DNA from: Pseudomonas migulae NBRC 103157
GTDB lineage: Bacteria > Pseudomonadota > Gammaproteobacteria > Pseudomonadales > Pseudomonadaceae
Reading direction: 5' to 3'
DNA length: 64,000 nt
NCBI RefSeq assembly: GCF_002091715.1
Contig: NZ_BDAG01000002.1
Location: 186,001 to 250,000, forward strand
In this document: piece after piece, positions 25,034 through 34,924 of the stretch
How the letters are laid out: each line of letters begins with the position of its first letter
How positions within the stretch are numbered: position 1 is the stretch's first letter
The notes under the pieces: generated by a model
The model's database searches: none
What the model was told of the DNA's origin: nothing
The model's input: the letters and a program-made list of their open reading frames with translations, nothing else
Program-made: the position numbers and the translations under genes

Positions 25034-26317
25034 ATGGCGAACACTCCCTACCCAGAGTCCTATTACGCCGCATCGGCCAATGCGGTTCCGCCGCGCCCGG
25101 CCTTGCAGGGTGACGTAGAGACTGATGTCTGTGTGATCGGTGCCGGTTATACCGGTCTGTCCTCTGCCCTGTTTCTGTTGGAGAACGGTTTCAAGGTCAC
25201 GGTGCTGGAAGCCGCCAAGGTCGGCTTCGGCGCTTCTGGTCGCAACGGCGGCCAGATTGTTAACAGCTACAGCCGCGACATCGATGTGATCGAACGCACC
25301 GTTGGCCCCAAGCAGGCACAGTTGCTTGGGCAGATGGCGTTCGAGGGCGGGCGGATCATTCGTGAGCGGGTCGCCAAATATAATATTCAGTGCGACCTGA
25401 AGGACGGTGGCGTGTTCGCCGCGATCACCGCCAAGCAGATGGGCCATCTGGAATCGCAGAAGCGCCTGTGGGAGCGTTTCGGTCACACGCAACTTGAGCT
25501 GATGGATCAGAAACGCATTCGTGAAGTGGTGAACTGCGATCAATACATCGGCGGCATGCTCGACATGAGCGGCGGGCACATTCATCCGCTGAACCTGGCG
25601 CTCGGCGAAGCGGCGGCAGTCGAGTCATTGGGCGGCACTATTTATGAGCAATCGCCGGCGGTGCGCATCGAGCGCGGCGCGAACCCGGTGGTGCATACCC
25701 CTCAGGGCAAGGTCAGGGCCAAGTTCATCATCGTGGCGGGCAACGCTTATCTCGGCAATCTGGTGCCAGAGCTTGCGGCCAAGTCGATGCCTTGCGGCAC
25801 TCAGGTAATCACCACCGAACCCTTGAACGATGAATTGGCGAAAAGCCTGCTGCCACAGGATTATTGCGTCGAAGACTGCAATTACCTGCTCGACTACTAT
25901 CGCCTGAGCGGTGACAAACGCCTGATTTTCGGTGGCGGCGTGGTGTACGGCGCGCGGGATCCGGCGAACATCGAGGCGATCATCCGGCCGAAGATGCTCA
26001 AGGCGTTCCCGCAACTCAAAGACGTGAAAATCGACTACGCGTGGACCGGCAATTTCCTGCTGACCCTGTCGCGACTTCCTCAGGTCGGGCGCCTGGGCGA
26101 CAACATCTACTATTCCCAGGGTTGCAGCGGTCACGGTGTGACGTACACGCATCTGGCGGGCAAGGTGCTGGCCGAGGCGTTGCGCGGTCAAGCCGAGCGT
26201 TTTGATGCGTTTGCTGGCTTGCCGCACTACCCATTCCCCGGCGGCCAACTGCTGCGGACCCCGTTTGCGGCGTTGGGGGCGTGGTATTACGGGTTGCGGG
26301 ATAAGCTCGGCTATTGA
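25034..26317 (+). CDS. FAD-dependent amine oxidoreductase, PuuB/PauB type
   Basis: A 427-residue DAO-family flavoenzyme, probably oxidising gamma-glutamylated polyamines such as gamma-glutamylputrescine. The FAD motif is VCVIGAGYTGLSSALFL with a distal Glu in VTVLEAAK, then GRNGGQIVNSYSRD. The C-terminal YSQGCSGHGVTYTHLAGK segment closes the flavin site. It is monocistronic, and the overall sequence is close to the PauB proteins of Pseudomonas. Which of the several paralogues it is cannot be decided from the window. Confidence 0.88.
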   Translation: MANTPYPESYYAASANAVPPRPALQGDVETDVCVIGAGYTGLSSALFLLENGFKVTVLEAAKVGFGASGRNGGQIVNSYSRDIDVIERTVGPKQAQLLGQMAFEGGRIIRERVAKYNIQCDLKDGGVFAAITAKQMGHLESQKRLWERFGHTQLELMDQKRIREVVNCDQYIGGMLDMSGGHIHPLNLALGEAAAVESLGGTIYEQSPAVRIERGANPVVHTPQGKVRAKFIIVAGNAYLGNLVPELAAKSMPCGTQVITTEPLNDELAKSLLPQDYCVEDCNYLLDYYRLSGDKRLIFGGGVVYGARDPANIEAIIRPKMLKAFPQLKDVKIDYAWTGNFLLTLSRLPQVGRLGDNIYYSQGCSGHGVTYTHLAGKVLAEALRGQAERFDAFAGLPHYPFPGGQLLRTPFAALGAWYYGLRDKLGY

Positions 26318-26323
26318 CGGACT

Positions 26324-26414
26324 TGTAGGTGCCGGCTTGCTGGCGATGACGCCTATGCAGTCAACAAACAGTTGGGCAGGCGCAGCGCTATCGTCAGCAA
26401 GCCGGCTCCTGCAA
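26324..26414. repeat. REP pair (inverted)
   Basis: Arms GTAGGTGCCGGCTTGCTGGC and its imperfect complement GTCAGCAAGCCGGCTCCTGC face each other across about 30 bp. This is a pseudomonad REPIN-type element in the gap between two convergent genes. Confidence 0.8.
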
Positions 26415-26449
26415 GGGGTGTGTCAGAGCCGATTGCGTGGGCCAAACAA

Positions 26450-27391
26450 TCAAAAAACCGCTGCTTTGCGGCGCAGCAAATCTATGAACAAACCCAACTC
26501 CCGACTGATGTGTCCGCCCTTGCGCAACAGCAGCCCGAACGGCGCCAGTTGCACATCCAGCTCTACCGGCAGCGCCACCACCAGCCCCATTTTCAGGTAG
26601 TCGCGCAACGCGGTTTCCGACAGCACCATGATTGCGTCGGTCAGCTGGATGAGCTGCTGCATGGAATACACCGAGCTGCACTCGATGATGTCGGCAGGTG
26701 TCGGCAAGGCCAGGCGCTGCAAGGCCTGATCCAGACCGATGCGCGCCGGACTGGTCTCCGGTTGCAGAATCCACGGCCAGCCGCTGACCAGTTCCGACAG
26801 CTCTAGTTTTTTGCGTTTGGCCAGTGGATGGCCGGCGTGCACCACCACCAGCAATCGTTCATTGCCCAATTGCTCGAACGTGTAGTGCTCGCTGTCAGTG
26901 GCGGCATTGCGTCGAGCGATGGCGAGGTCGATACGGCCCTGCTCCAGCAACTGGATCACCTGATCGCTCGTGTCGCCCATGATGCGGATTCGCAGTTGCG
27001 GATTGAGCGCCTTGATCTCGGCAATCGAATCCATCACCAGATCCGGCGCGGCGCCCATGATCGTGCCGATGGAGAGATAGCCATAGCCGCCCTGCTGCCG
27101 TGCGATCAGGTCTTCGGCGCAGCGATCGAGGCCGCTGATGGCTGACTCGGCGAAGCGAATCAACTCGGCGCCCAATGCCGTCGGCCGCATCCCGCGTGGC
27201 AGGCGCTCGAACAGGTCGCAGCCGAACATGTCTTCAATCTCATGCAGCATGCGGGTGGCGGCCGGTTGCGACATGTTGAGGCTTTGCGAGGCGCGGTGCA
27301 GGTTCAGACTGCTACTGAGCGCCACCAGCATGTGCAGATGTTTGTAGCGCAAACGGTTGAGCAGGCTGCGGGAAACGCTTGGCGTAGTCAT
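26450..27391 (-). CDS. LysR-family regulator of the rhamnonate operon
   Basis: A 313-residue LysR regulator. The winged helix-turn-helix is at about residues 13-72 (LHMLVALSSSLNLHRASQSL, then QPAATRMLHEIE), and the effector-binding domain follows. It is transcribed away from the MFS-rhmD-aldolase-aldA operon, sharing a 125-bp region with a perfect GATACC-N5-GGTATC inverted repeat. It therefore probably activates that operon with rhamnonate or a metabolite as coinducer (inference). Confidence 0.9.
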   Translation of the reverse strand: MTTPSVSRSLLNRLRYKHLHMLVALSSSLNLHRASQSLNMSQPAATRMLHEIEDMFGCDLFERLPRGMRPTALGAELIRFAESAISGLDRCAEDLIARQQGGYGYLSIGTIMGAAPDLVMDSIAEIKALNPQLRIRIMGDTSDQVIQLLEQGRIDLAIARRNAATDSEHYTFEQLGNERLLVVVHAGHPLAKRKKLELSELVSGWPWILQPETSPARIGLDQALQRLALPTPADIIECSSVYSMQQLIQLTDAIMVLSETALRDYLKMGLVVALPVELDVQLAPFGLLLRKGGHISRELGLFIDLLRRKAAVF

Positions 27392-27408
27392 GAGAAGCCT
27401 TTTTTATC

Positions 27409-27425
27409 GATACCCTGAAGGTATC
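27409..27425. promoter_or_regulatory. LysR-type operator between the regulator and the rhamnonate operon
   Basis: GATACC-CTGAA-GGTATC is a perfect 6-bp inverted repeat that contains the T-N11-A pattern (ATACCCTGAAGGTAT) of LysR recognition sites. It lies 18 bp upstream of the regulator's start and about 92 bp before the MFS gene. Confidence 0.7.
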
Positions 27426-27516
27426 AGTTGTTAGCTAGATTCGATTTGTAACGCATCGATCCGCAACCGTACAGTCTTCTCCATAAGAACAAATGCCCTA
27501 CCAAAGGAAAACTGCG

Positions 27517-28812
27517 ATGAAGACTTTACCCGCGCCTCTGCTCGCCAAAATTTCCTGGCGGCTGCTCCCGTTTCTCCTGCTGATGTACATCATGGCCTTC
27601 CTCGACCGCGCCAACGTCGGGTTCGCCAAGCAAGCCTTTCAAGCCGACACTAATATCAGCGATGCCGCGTTCGCCTTCGGCGCCGGGGTGTTCTTCGTCG
27701 GTTACGCACTGCTCGAAGTACCAAGCAACCTGATCCTGCACCGTGTCGGCGCCCGTCTGTGGATGTGCCGGATCATGGTCACCTGGGGCCTGGTCTCCGC
27801 CGCGATGGTCTTCGCCCACACCGAAACCAGCTTCTACGTCCTGCGCTTCTTGCTGGGCGTGGCCGAAGCCGGTTTCTTCCCCGGCGTCATCCTTTACCTC
27901 ACCTACTGGTTCCCCAACGCGGTACGCGGCAAGGCCATGGGTTTCTTCTATTTCGGCGCGCCGCTGGCGTTCATCTTTGGCAGCCCGCTGTCCGGCCTGT
28001 TGCTTGAGCTGGATGGTTTTGCCGGCGTCCACGGCTGGCAGTGGCTGTTTGCCGTTGAAGGCTTGATGGCCACGGCGGTGGGCGTCTGGGCCTACTGGTA
28101 CCTGGACAATCGCCCGGCCGACGCCAAGTGGCTGACCGTCGAGGAGCGCCAGCAAGTGCAGACCTTGCTCGATCAGGAAGACAGCCACAAACAGAACCAC
28201 GGTCGCAGCCTGCTCAATGTGCTGTGCCAACCCTCGGTACTGTACCTGTGCCTGATTTATCTGCTGATTCAGGCCAGCGTTTATGGCGTGGTGTTTTACC
28301 TGCCAACTCAGGTCGGCGGGTTGCTGGGCACCAAAGTCGGGCTGATGGTCGGGCTGGTCACGGCGATCCCATGGATCTGTGCATTGGTGGCCGCTTACTT
28401 GATTCCCGGTTACAGCGACCGCACGGGCGAACGTCGTCGCATCGCCTGCCTGACCTTGTTGATGGCCGCCGCCGGGATCGCCTGCTCGGTGACCTTCAGC
28501 AGTCCGTTCCTCGGCATCGTCGCCCTGTGCTTCGCCGCTTCCGGCTTCATCGCTGTGCAACCAGTGTTCTGGACCTTCCCTTCCAGTTACCTCGCCGGCA
28601 GTGCCGCGGCGGCCGGTATCGCCCTGATCAACTCGTTCGGCGCCCTCGGCGGCTTCATCGCCCCGGTGCTGAAAAACTGGGCCGAAGGCGCCTTCCATTC
28701 ACCGGCCACAGGTTTGTACGTGCTGGCCGGCACCACCGTCATCGCCGCGTTGCTGGTGCTGGGCGTGCGTTCGCCCGGCCATAAAGCTTCGAACAAACCG
28801 GCCACCGTTTAA
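27517..28812 (+). CDS. MFS transporter (anion:cation symporter family), probable rhamnonate importer
   Basis: A 431-residue inner-membrane protein with twelve hydrophobic segments. The loop [15 protein letters not shown] after helix 1 and the [16 protein letters not shown] segment are typical of the sugar-acid/phthalate (ACS) family that imports hexonates and glucarate. The start at ATG 27517 follows AAAGGA; the frame opens at 27493. It is the first gene of the rhamnonate operon, hence the substrate guess. Confidence 0.88.
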   Translation: MKTLPAPLLAKISWRLLPFLLLMYIMAFLDRANVGFAKQAFQADTNISDAAFAFGAGVFFVGYALLEVPSNLILHRVGARLWMCRIMVTWGLVSAAMVFAHTETSFYVLRFLLGVAEAGFFPGVILYLTYWFPNAVRGKAMGFFYFGAPLAFIFGSPLSGLLLELDGFAGVHGWQWLFAVEGLMATAVGVWAYWYLDNRPADAKWLTVEERQQVQTLLDQEDSHKQNHGRSLLNVLCQPSVLYLCLIYLLIQASVYGVVFYLPTQVGGLLGTKVGLMVGLVTAIPWICALVAAYLIPGYSDRTGERRRIACLTLLMAAAGIACSVTFSSPFLGIVALCFAASGFIAVQPVFWTFPSSYLAGSAAAAGIALINSFGALGGFIAPVLKNWAEGAFHSPATGLYVLAGTTVIAALLVLGVRSPGHKASNKPATV

Positions 28813-28829
28813 ACCTGAGGAGTCACACC

Positions 28830-30014
28830 ATGGGCATTCCAACCATTAAACACGTCCGCGCTTTTACATTGAGAGGCGGTGGCGCGGATTATCACGATCA
28901 GGCGGACGGCCACTGGATCGACGATCACATTGCCACACCGATGAGCAAATACCCAGAGTACCGCCAGAGCCGCCGCACCTTCGGCATCAACGTACTCGGC
29001 ACGCTGGTGGTGGAGATCGAAGCCAGCGACGGCACTGTCGGTTTTGCCGTGACCACTGGCGGCGAGCCTGCTGCCTACATCGTCGAGAAACACCTGGCGC
29101 GTTTCCTCGAAGGCGCACGGGTCACCGACATCGAGAAAATCTGGGACCAGATGTACCAGTCGACTCTGTATTACGGGCGCAAAGGCATCGTTATCAACAC
29201 TCTCTCCGGCGTTGACCTGGCGCTTTGGGACCTGCTCGGCAAGATCCGCCAGGAGCCGGTGCACCAATTGCTCGGCGGCGCGGTACGCGATGAGTTGCAG
29301 TTCTACGCCACCGGCGCTCGCCCCGACCTGGCGCAGAAAATGGGTTTCATCGGCGGCAAGATGCCGTTGCACCACGGCCCGACGGAAGGCGAGGAAGGCC
29401 TGCGCAAGAACCTCGAAGAACTGGCAACCATGCGCGAACGGGTCGGCCCGGACTTCTGGCTGATGCTCGATTGCTGGATGAGCCTGGACCTCAACTACGC
29501 CACCAAACTCGCAGTCGGCGCCCACGAATATGGCCTGAAGTGGATTGAAGAAGCCCTGCCGCCGGACGATTACTGGGGCTATGCCGCACTGCGCAACAAC
29601 GTGCCCAAAGGCATGTTGGTGACCACAGGCGAACACGAAGCCACGCGCTGGGGCTTTCGCATGCTGCTGGAGATGGGTTGCTGCGACATCATCCAGCCGG
29701 ATGTCGGCTGGTGCGGCGGGATCACTGAACTGGTGAAAATTTCCGCCCTGGCCGACGCTCACAACGCGCTGGTCATTCCTCACGGCTCGTCGGTTTACAG
29801 CTATCACTTCGTCGCCACCCGGCATAACAGCCCGTTTGCCGAGTTCCTGATGATGGCGCCGAAGGCTGACGAAGTGGTGCCGATGTTCCATCCGCAATTG
29901 CTCGGCGAACCCGTACCGGTGAACGGCCGCATGCGCCTGTCGGCACTCGATCAACCGGGCTTCGGCGTGACGCTCAACCCGGAATGCCAACTGCATCGGC
30001 CGTACAACCGCTGA
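28830..30014 (+). CDS. rhmD: L-rhamnonate dehydratase
   Basis: Dehydrates L-rhamnonate to 2-keto-3-deoxy-L-rhamnonate. At 394 residues it is a full enolase-superfamily enzyme closely resembling E. coli RhmD throughout: [50 protein letters not shown] and [10 protein letters not shown]. Metal ligands lie in LMLDCWMS (Asp), KWIEEALPP (Glu) and TTGEHEA (Glu-His); the catalytic His is in PHGSS. Some relatives also take mannonate-type acids, so the substrate is likely but not proven. Confidence 0.93.
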   Translation: MGIPTIKHVRAFTLRGGGADYHDQADGHWIDDHIATPMSKYPEYRQSRRTFGINVLGTLVVEIEASDGTVGFAVTTGGEPAAYIVEKHLARFLEGARVTDIEKIWDQMYQSTLYYGRKGIVINTLSGVDLALWDLLGKIRQEPVHQLLGGAVRDELQFYATGARPDLAQKMGFIGGKMPLHHGPTEGEEGLRKNLEELATMRERVGPDFWLMLDCWMSLDLNYATKLAVGAHEYGLKWIEEALPPDDYWGYAALRNNVPKGMLVTTGEHEATRWGFRMLLEMGCCDIIQPDVGWCGGITELVKISALADAHNALVIPHGSSVYSYHFVATRHNSPFAEFLMMAPKADEVVPMFHPQLLGEPVPVNGRMRLSALDQPGFGVTLNPECQLHRPYNR

Positions 30015-30028
30015 GAAAGGACACCGTC

Positions 30029-30829
30029 ATGAACATGCCTCACAACGCTTTCAAGTCTGCTCTGAAAAACCCGGCGACCCAATACGGCATCTGGGCCGGT
30101 TTCGCCACGGGCTACGCCGCCGAGATCGTCGCCACCACCGGTTACGACTGGATGCTGATCGACGGTGAACACGCGCCGAACACCGTGCCCGGCGTACTCG
30201 CGCAACTGCAGGCGGTGGCGCCCTACGCCACCGCGCCGGTGGTGCGTGCGGTGACGGGCGACGCCAACCTGATCAAGCAATTGCTGGATATCGGCGCGCA
30301 GACGCTGATGATCCCGATGGTCGAAACCGCCGAACAGGCGGCGGCCCTGGTGCGCGCCATGCGTTATCCGCCGCACGGTATTCGTGGCGTCGGTGGCGGC
30401 CTGACCCGAGCTACGCGTTGGGATGGCGTGCCGGATTACCTGAACACCGCCCATGAGCAACTGTGCCTGATCGTTCAGGTGGAATCGCGCACGGGTGTTG
30501 AAAACGTCGAAGCGATCGCGGCCGTCGAAGGCGTCGATGCGGTGTTTATCGGCCCGGCGGATCTGTCCATCGGACTGGGTCATGCCGGCAATCCCGGTCA
30601 CCCGCAAGTCCAGGAACGAATTCAACACGCGGTCAACGCAACGCTCGCGGCCGGCAAGGCCTGCGGCATTCTGGCGCCGAACGAAGAAGACGCGCGCCGC
30701 TATCAGAGGTGGGGTTGTCAGTTCATAGCGGTGGCCATCGATATCAGCCTGTTGCGTCAGAGCGCCGTAAACACCCTTGCGCGTTATCGCACACCGGCCA
30801 CCGCCCAAGCGCCATCGCGAACTTACTGA
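30029..30829 (+). CDS. HpcH/HpaI-family aldolase, probable 2-keto-3-deoxy-L-rhamnonate aldolase
   Basis: A 266-residue class II aldolase that should split 2-keto-3-deoxy-L-rhamnonate into pyruvate and L-lactaldehyde (RhmA type). Motifs: YGIWAGFATGYAAEIVA, DWMLIDGEHAPN (catalytic His and Asp), IVQVESRTGVENVEAI (metal Glu) and VFIGPADLSIGLG (metal Asp). The start at ATG 30029 follows AAAGGA. It sits between the dehydratase and the aldehyde dehydrogenase, giving a complete pathway. Confidence 0.9.
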   Translation: MNMPHNAFKSALKNPATQYGIWAGFATGYAAEIVATTGYDWMLIDGEHAPNTVPGVLAQLQAVAPYATAPVVRAVTGDANLIKQLLDIGAQTLMIPMVETAEQAAALVRAMRYPPHGIRGVGGGLTRATRWDGVPDYLNTAHEQLCLIVQVESRTGVENVEAIAAVEGVDAVFIGPADLSIGLGHAGNPGHPQVQERIQHAVNATLAAGKACGILAPNEEDARRYQRWGCQFIAVAIDISLLRQSAVNTLARYRTPATAQAPSRTY

Positions 30830-30843
30830 TCAAGGAGTCGTCC

Positions 30844-32268
30844 ATGCCTGTTTACGAAAACTTCATCAATGGCCAGTTTGTGGCCAGCGCCGCTCATATC
30901 GACGTGATCAACCCGGCCACCGGCGCCGTGCTGTCAAAAGTCCCGGCCTCGACTGCCGAAGACCTTGATCGTGCCCTTGCCGCCGCCCGCGGCGCGCAAA
31001 AAGACTGGTCACGCAAACCGGCGATCGAACGCGCCGGGCATTTGCGTCGCATCGCCGCCAAGCTGCGGGAAAACGTCGCGCACCTGGCGCGCACCATCAC
31101 TCTGGAACAAGGCAAGATCAGTGGCCTGGCGGAGGTCGAAGTCAACTTCACCGCCGATTACCTCGACTACATGGCCGAATGGGCAAGGCGCATCGAAGGC
31201 GAAATCATCACCAGTGACCGCCAGAACGAAAACATCTTTCTGTTCCGAAAACCACTGGGGGTGGTGGCCGGGATTCTGCCGTGGAATTTCCCGTTCTTCC
31301 TCATCGCTCGCAAAATGGCGCCGGCGCTGCTGACCGGCAACACGATCGTGATCAAGCCCAGCGAAGAAACCCCGAACAACTGCTTCGAATTTGCCCGACT
31401 GGTAGCGGAAACCGATCTGCCGCCCGGCGTGTTCAATGTGGTCTGCGGCGATGGCCGAGTCGGCGCGGCGCTCAGCGCGCACACAGGCGTGGACATGATC
31501 AGTTTCACCGGCAGCGTGGATACCGGCTCGCGCATCATGGCCGCCGCCGCGCCGAACATCACCAAACTCAATCTGGAACTGGGCGGCAAGGCGCCGGCGA
31601 TTGTGTTGGCGGATGCCGATCTGGATCTAGCGGTGAAGGCCATTCGCGATTCGCGGATTATCAACAGCGGTCAGGTGTGCAACTGCGCCGAGCGGGTGTA
31701 TGTCGAGCGCAAGGTCGCCGACCAGTTCATCGAACGTATTGCGGCGGCCATGAGCGCTACCCGCTTCGGCGACCCGATTGCCCAACCCGATATCGAAATG
31801 GGGCCGCTGATCAACCGCCAGGGCCTGGACAGCGTCAACCGTAAAGTCCGCACGGCGTTGAGTCAGGGGGCGAATTTGATCAGCGGCGGGCAGATTGCCG
31901 ATCTGCCGAATGGTTTCCACTTCCAGCCCACCGTGCTGGCCGGCTGCCGGGCGGACATGGAAATCATGCGCGAAGAGATTTTCGGCCCGGTGCTGCCGAT
32001 TCAGATCATCGATGACCTCGACGAAGCCATCGCCCTGGCCAACGACTGTGAATACGGCCTGACCTCGTCGATCTACACCCGCGACCTGAGCAAAACGATG
32101 CACGCGATGCGCGAACTGGATTTTGGTGAAACCTACGTGAATCGCGAGAACTTTGAAGCCATGCAGGGCTTCCATGCCGGGGTGCGTAAATCCGGGATTG
32201 GTGGGGCGGATGGCAAGCATGGGTTGTATGAGTACACGCATACGCATGCGGTGTATTTGCAAGGCTGA
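30844..32268 (+). CDS. aldA: Aldehyde dehydrogenase, probable lactaldehyde dehydrogenase
   Basis: A 474-residue NAD-dependent aldehyde dehydrogenase. The cofactor region reads GILPWNFPFF and IVIKPSEETPN, the general base Glu is in KLNLELGGKAP, and the catalytic Cys is in NSGQVCNCAERV, the CNCAER form typical of E. coli AldA. It oxidises the L-lactaldehyde made by the aldolase to L-lactate, the last step of the operon. It starts 14 bp after the aldolase gene. Confidence 0.92.
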   Translation: MPVYENFINGQFVASAAHIDVINPATGAVLSKVPASTAEDLDRALAAARGAQKDWSRKPAIERAGHLRRIAAKLRENVAHLARTITLEQGKISGLAEVEVNFTADYLDYMAEWARRIEGEIITSDRQNENIFLFRKPLGVVAGILPWNFPFFLIARKMAPALLTGNTIVIKPSEETPNNCFEFARLVAETDLPPGVFNVVCGDGRVGAALSAHTGVDMISFTGSVDTGSRIMAAAAPNITKLNLELGGKAPAIVLADADLDLAVKAIRDSRIINSGQVCNCAERVYVERKVADQFIERIAAAMSATRFGDPIAQPDIEMGPLINRQGLDSVNRKVRTALSQGANLISGGQIADLPNGFHFQPTVLAGCRADMEIMREEIFGPVLPIQIIDDLDEAIALANDCEYGLTSSIYTRDLSKTMHAMRELDFGETYVNRENFEAMQGFHAGVRKSGIGGADGKHGLYEYTHTHAVYLQG

Positions 32269-32281
32269 ACCTGGCGGTGTT

Positions 32282-32425
32282 GCTGATGCCGCCATCGCGA
32301 GCAAGTCGGATCGCCGCACCGCCGCTCCCACACTGGATCTGTGTCGTTCACAAAATTCGTGGCCAACAGAGATCAAATGTGAGAGCGGCGGTGCGGCGAT
32401 CCGACTTGCTCGCGATGGCGTCAGC
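32282..32425. repeat. Large REP inverted pair
   Basis: Arms of about 45-50 bp (GATGCCGCCATCGCGAGCAAGTCGGATCG... and its complement) flank a 45-bp centre. The arms carry an extra GTCGGATCGCCGCACCGCC block not seen in the other copies of this window. It lies between the convergent aldA and TonB-receptor genes. Confidence 0.85.
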
Positions 32426-32439
32426 TCGGGCACATCGAT

Positions 32440-34857
32440 TTAAAAGTCGACGGTAGCCGAAAGCAGGTAAGTGCGCGGCGTCGACAGCGTCAACCCAGGC
32501 TCGCTGTCATCCGAGGCCCCGGCCGAACTCCAGTAGCGCTTGTCCGCCACGTTCTCGACATTGGCGCGCAGGGTGATGTTCTTGTCCTCGACCTTGAACG
32601 CATAGCGTGCACCCACGTCGAAACGCTCCCACGAATCGATTTCCTTGTTGTTGGACTGGTCCAGGAACTGCGAGCTGGAATAGATGCCGCGGCTGGTCAG
32701 GGTCAAGCCCTGTACGGTCGGCACGTCCCACTCGGCGCCCAGGTTGACGTTGTACTTGGGCGTGGCCGGCGCGCGATTGCCGTCAAAGGTGCCATTGGTG
32801 GTGTTGGTCAACTCGCTGTCGATGTACATGACACCGCCGAGCAAGCGGAAACCTTTGAGCGGCTCACCAAACACACTCAGTTCCACACCGTCGTTCTGAC
32901 GTTTGCCATTGGGGCCGAATACGCGAGTCGTGGCGTTGGTCTCGTAGGCCGGCTGCTTGATCCGGAACACTGCGGCGGTCACCGCAAACTGACCCGCGTC
33001 GTACTTGGCGCCGACCTCGACCTGGCGACTGACGAACGGCGGGAAGATTTCGTCCTCGTTGATCGAGGTCGACGGGGCGATCTTGCCCTGGCTCAGGCCT
33101 TCCATGTAGTTGGCATACAGCGACAGCTTGTCGGTCGCCTTGAACAGGATGCCGCCCGACGGCGAGACCTTTTCCTCGTCGTAGGCGGTGTCGCCTCTGA
33201 CGTTATCGGTCCAGTCGTCAACCTTCACGCGCTGCCAGCGGGCGCCGAGGGTCAGCAGCAGTCGGTCATCAAAGAAACCCAGGGTGTCGGACAACGCCAC
33301 ACCGGTGGAGCGGTTCTCTGTGTAGACCTTCGAATCGAGTCGAGTGGGCCTGACTGGCGTACGTGTTTCCACGGGGTTGTAGAGGTTGCTGTTGCCATTG
33401 GCATAACGGGCGCCGCCATTTTCGAAGTCCATGTAGAAATAGCTGGCGGCCAGGTTGACCTCATGGCTCACGGGGCCGGTGTGGAACCAGTTGCGCACCC
33501 CGGCGGTAGCCGTCCGGACACTTTCGTCACGGGTGAAATCACGGGGTTGAACAACGAAGTCGCCCCGGTTGTTGGTGACCGAAACGGCATGACGAAGGAA
33601 GTCATGATTGCTTTCGCGCGCACCCACACCGCCGTACAACATGACGTTATCGCTGACATCGAATTCGCCGTTCACCGTGCCGAACGTGTCGTTGGTACTC
33701 GCCTTGCTCCAGGGTTGCGCGTAGTTGTGACGTACATCGCTGGCATGCGGAACCTGCGCATTGGCGCCAACCTGCACGCGCTCTTGCGGCGCGTCGGTAT
33801 CACGCTCGGTGCGCCCGAGGTCGGTCGAGAGCCGCAGGCGTTCACCGCGAAAATCCAGGCCCAGCACGGCCATCTCGCGGTCGACATTCTGGTGATCCCA
33901 TTCGGTGTCGCCGGACTGCTTCACACCGTTGAAACGAATCCCGAACTTGTTGTCTTCACCGAAGCGCCGGCCGATATCCACGGCACCGCCGGTCTGGCTG
34001 TCGGACGCGTAGTTGCCGGTAAACGAAGTGATAGGCTTGTCGGTCGCGCGCTTGGGCACCACGTTGATCCCGCCCCCCACGGCACCTCGCGGCGAGATGC
34101 CGTTGATGAGCTGGCTCGGGCCTTTGAGAATGTCGACGCGGTCGGCCATTTCCATGTCGATCGTATAGGTCGGCAGGACGCCGTAGAGCCCGTTGTAAGC
34201 TACATCACTGTTGAACAGGCTGAACCCGCGAATGGTGAACTGCTCATAACGCCCACCCGCCGGGTTGGTGGCGCGAACCGAAGGATCACTGGCGATCAAC
34301 TCGCCCAGGGTACGCGCCTGCAGGTTCTTGACCGCCTCGCTGGTGTAGGTGGTCATGCTGAACGGCGTTTCCATGAAGTCTTTCGACCCCAGCAAGCCTT
34401 GCGAACCGCGGCGCGCGACCTGACCACCGGCATACACCTCGCCGTCCGCCCCGCCAGTGGCACCGAGAATCGAGGTGGGGGCCAGTTGCAGGCTGCTGCC
34501 TTCTGGTGCTGGAGTCAGGATGTAAGCCTGTTCGCCCACTGGCTGCAGTTGCAGACCGGAACCCTGCAACAGCCGGGCAAAGCCCTCCTCCACGGCGAAT
34601 TCACCGGACAGACCGGCGCTGTTGCGACCGCTCACCAACGCCGGGTCTACCGAGAGATTGACACCAGCCAACCCGGCGAAACGGGTCAGCGCATCGCTCA
34701 GGCTGCCGGCAGGCACCTGATAACTGCGCCGGGCACTGTCTTCGGCCCAGCTTGCGTTCATGAACAATGGATTGGCACTCAGGCCCAACAGCAGGCTCAG
34801 GTGCAACAACGGACGCAGGCGCAAAGAAGCCGGGCGTGGATGGCAGGTTGCAGACAT
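32440..34857 (-). CDS. TonB-dependent siderophore receptor with signalling domain
   Basis: An 805-residue outer-membrane receptor. After a long signal region (cleavage near ASWA) comes an STN domain (about residues 45-95: SYQVPAGSLSDALTRFAGLA). The plug domain follows (IRGFSLFNSDVAYNGLYG, DRVDILKGPSQLINGISP), and the beta-barrel ends in the expected Phe (SATVDF). The STN domain marks it as a transducer that signals to FecR across the periplasm. The ligand is unknown; ferric hydroxamate-type siderophores are usual. Its start lies 68 bp after the fecR stop. Confidence 0.93.
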   Translation of the reverse strand: MSATCHPRPASLRLRPLLHLSLLLGLSANPLFMNASWAEDSARRSYQVPAGSLSDALTRFAGLAGVNLSVDPALVSGRNSAGLSGEFAVEEGFARLLQGSGLQLQPVGEQAYILTPAPEGSSLQLAPTSILGATGGADGEVYAGGQVARRGSQGLLGSKDFMETPFSMTTYTSEAVKNLQARTLGELIASDPSVRATNPAGGRYEQFTIRGFSLFNSDVAYNGLYGVLPTYTIDMEMADRVDILKGPSQLINGISPRGAVGGGINVVPKRATDKPITSFTGNYASDSQTGGAVDIGRRFGEDNKFGIRFNGVKQSGDTEWDHQNVDREMAVLGLDFRGERLRLSTDLGRTERDTDAPQERVQVGANAQVPHASDVRHNYAQPWSKASTNDTFGTVNGEFDVSDNVMLYGGVGARESNHDFLRHAVSVTNNRGDFVVQPRDFTRDESVRTATAGVRNWFHTGPVSHEVNLAASYFYMDFENGGARYANGNSNLYNPVETRTPVRPTRLDSKVYTENRSTGVALSDTLGFFDDRLLLTLGARWQRVKVDDWTDNVRGDTAYDEEKVSPSGGILFKATDKLSLYANYMEGLSQGKIAPSTSINEDEIFPPFVSRQVEVGAKYDAGQFAVTAAVFRIKQPAYETNATTRVFGPNGKRQNDGVELSVFGEPLKGFRLLGGVMYIDSELTNTTNGTFDGNRAPATPKYNVNLGAEWDVPTVQGLTLTSRGIYSSSQFLDQSNNKEIDSWERFDVGARYAFKVEDKNITLRANVENVADKRYWSSAGASDDSEPGLTLSTPRTYLLSATVDF

Positions 34858-34924
34858 TGAAATGGCTCTCTTGATTCGTTCACATGCCTTGAATGACAAG
34901 CGAGCCAAAAAAAGGGGACAGGCT

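Noticed and set aside
33463..34860. 465-codon open frame opposite the TonB receptor
   Set aside because: Antisense shadow of a clear receptor gene; no ribosome site, motif or plausible composition.
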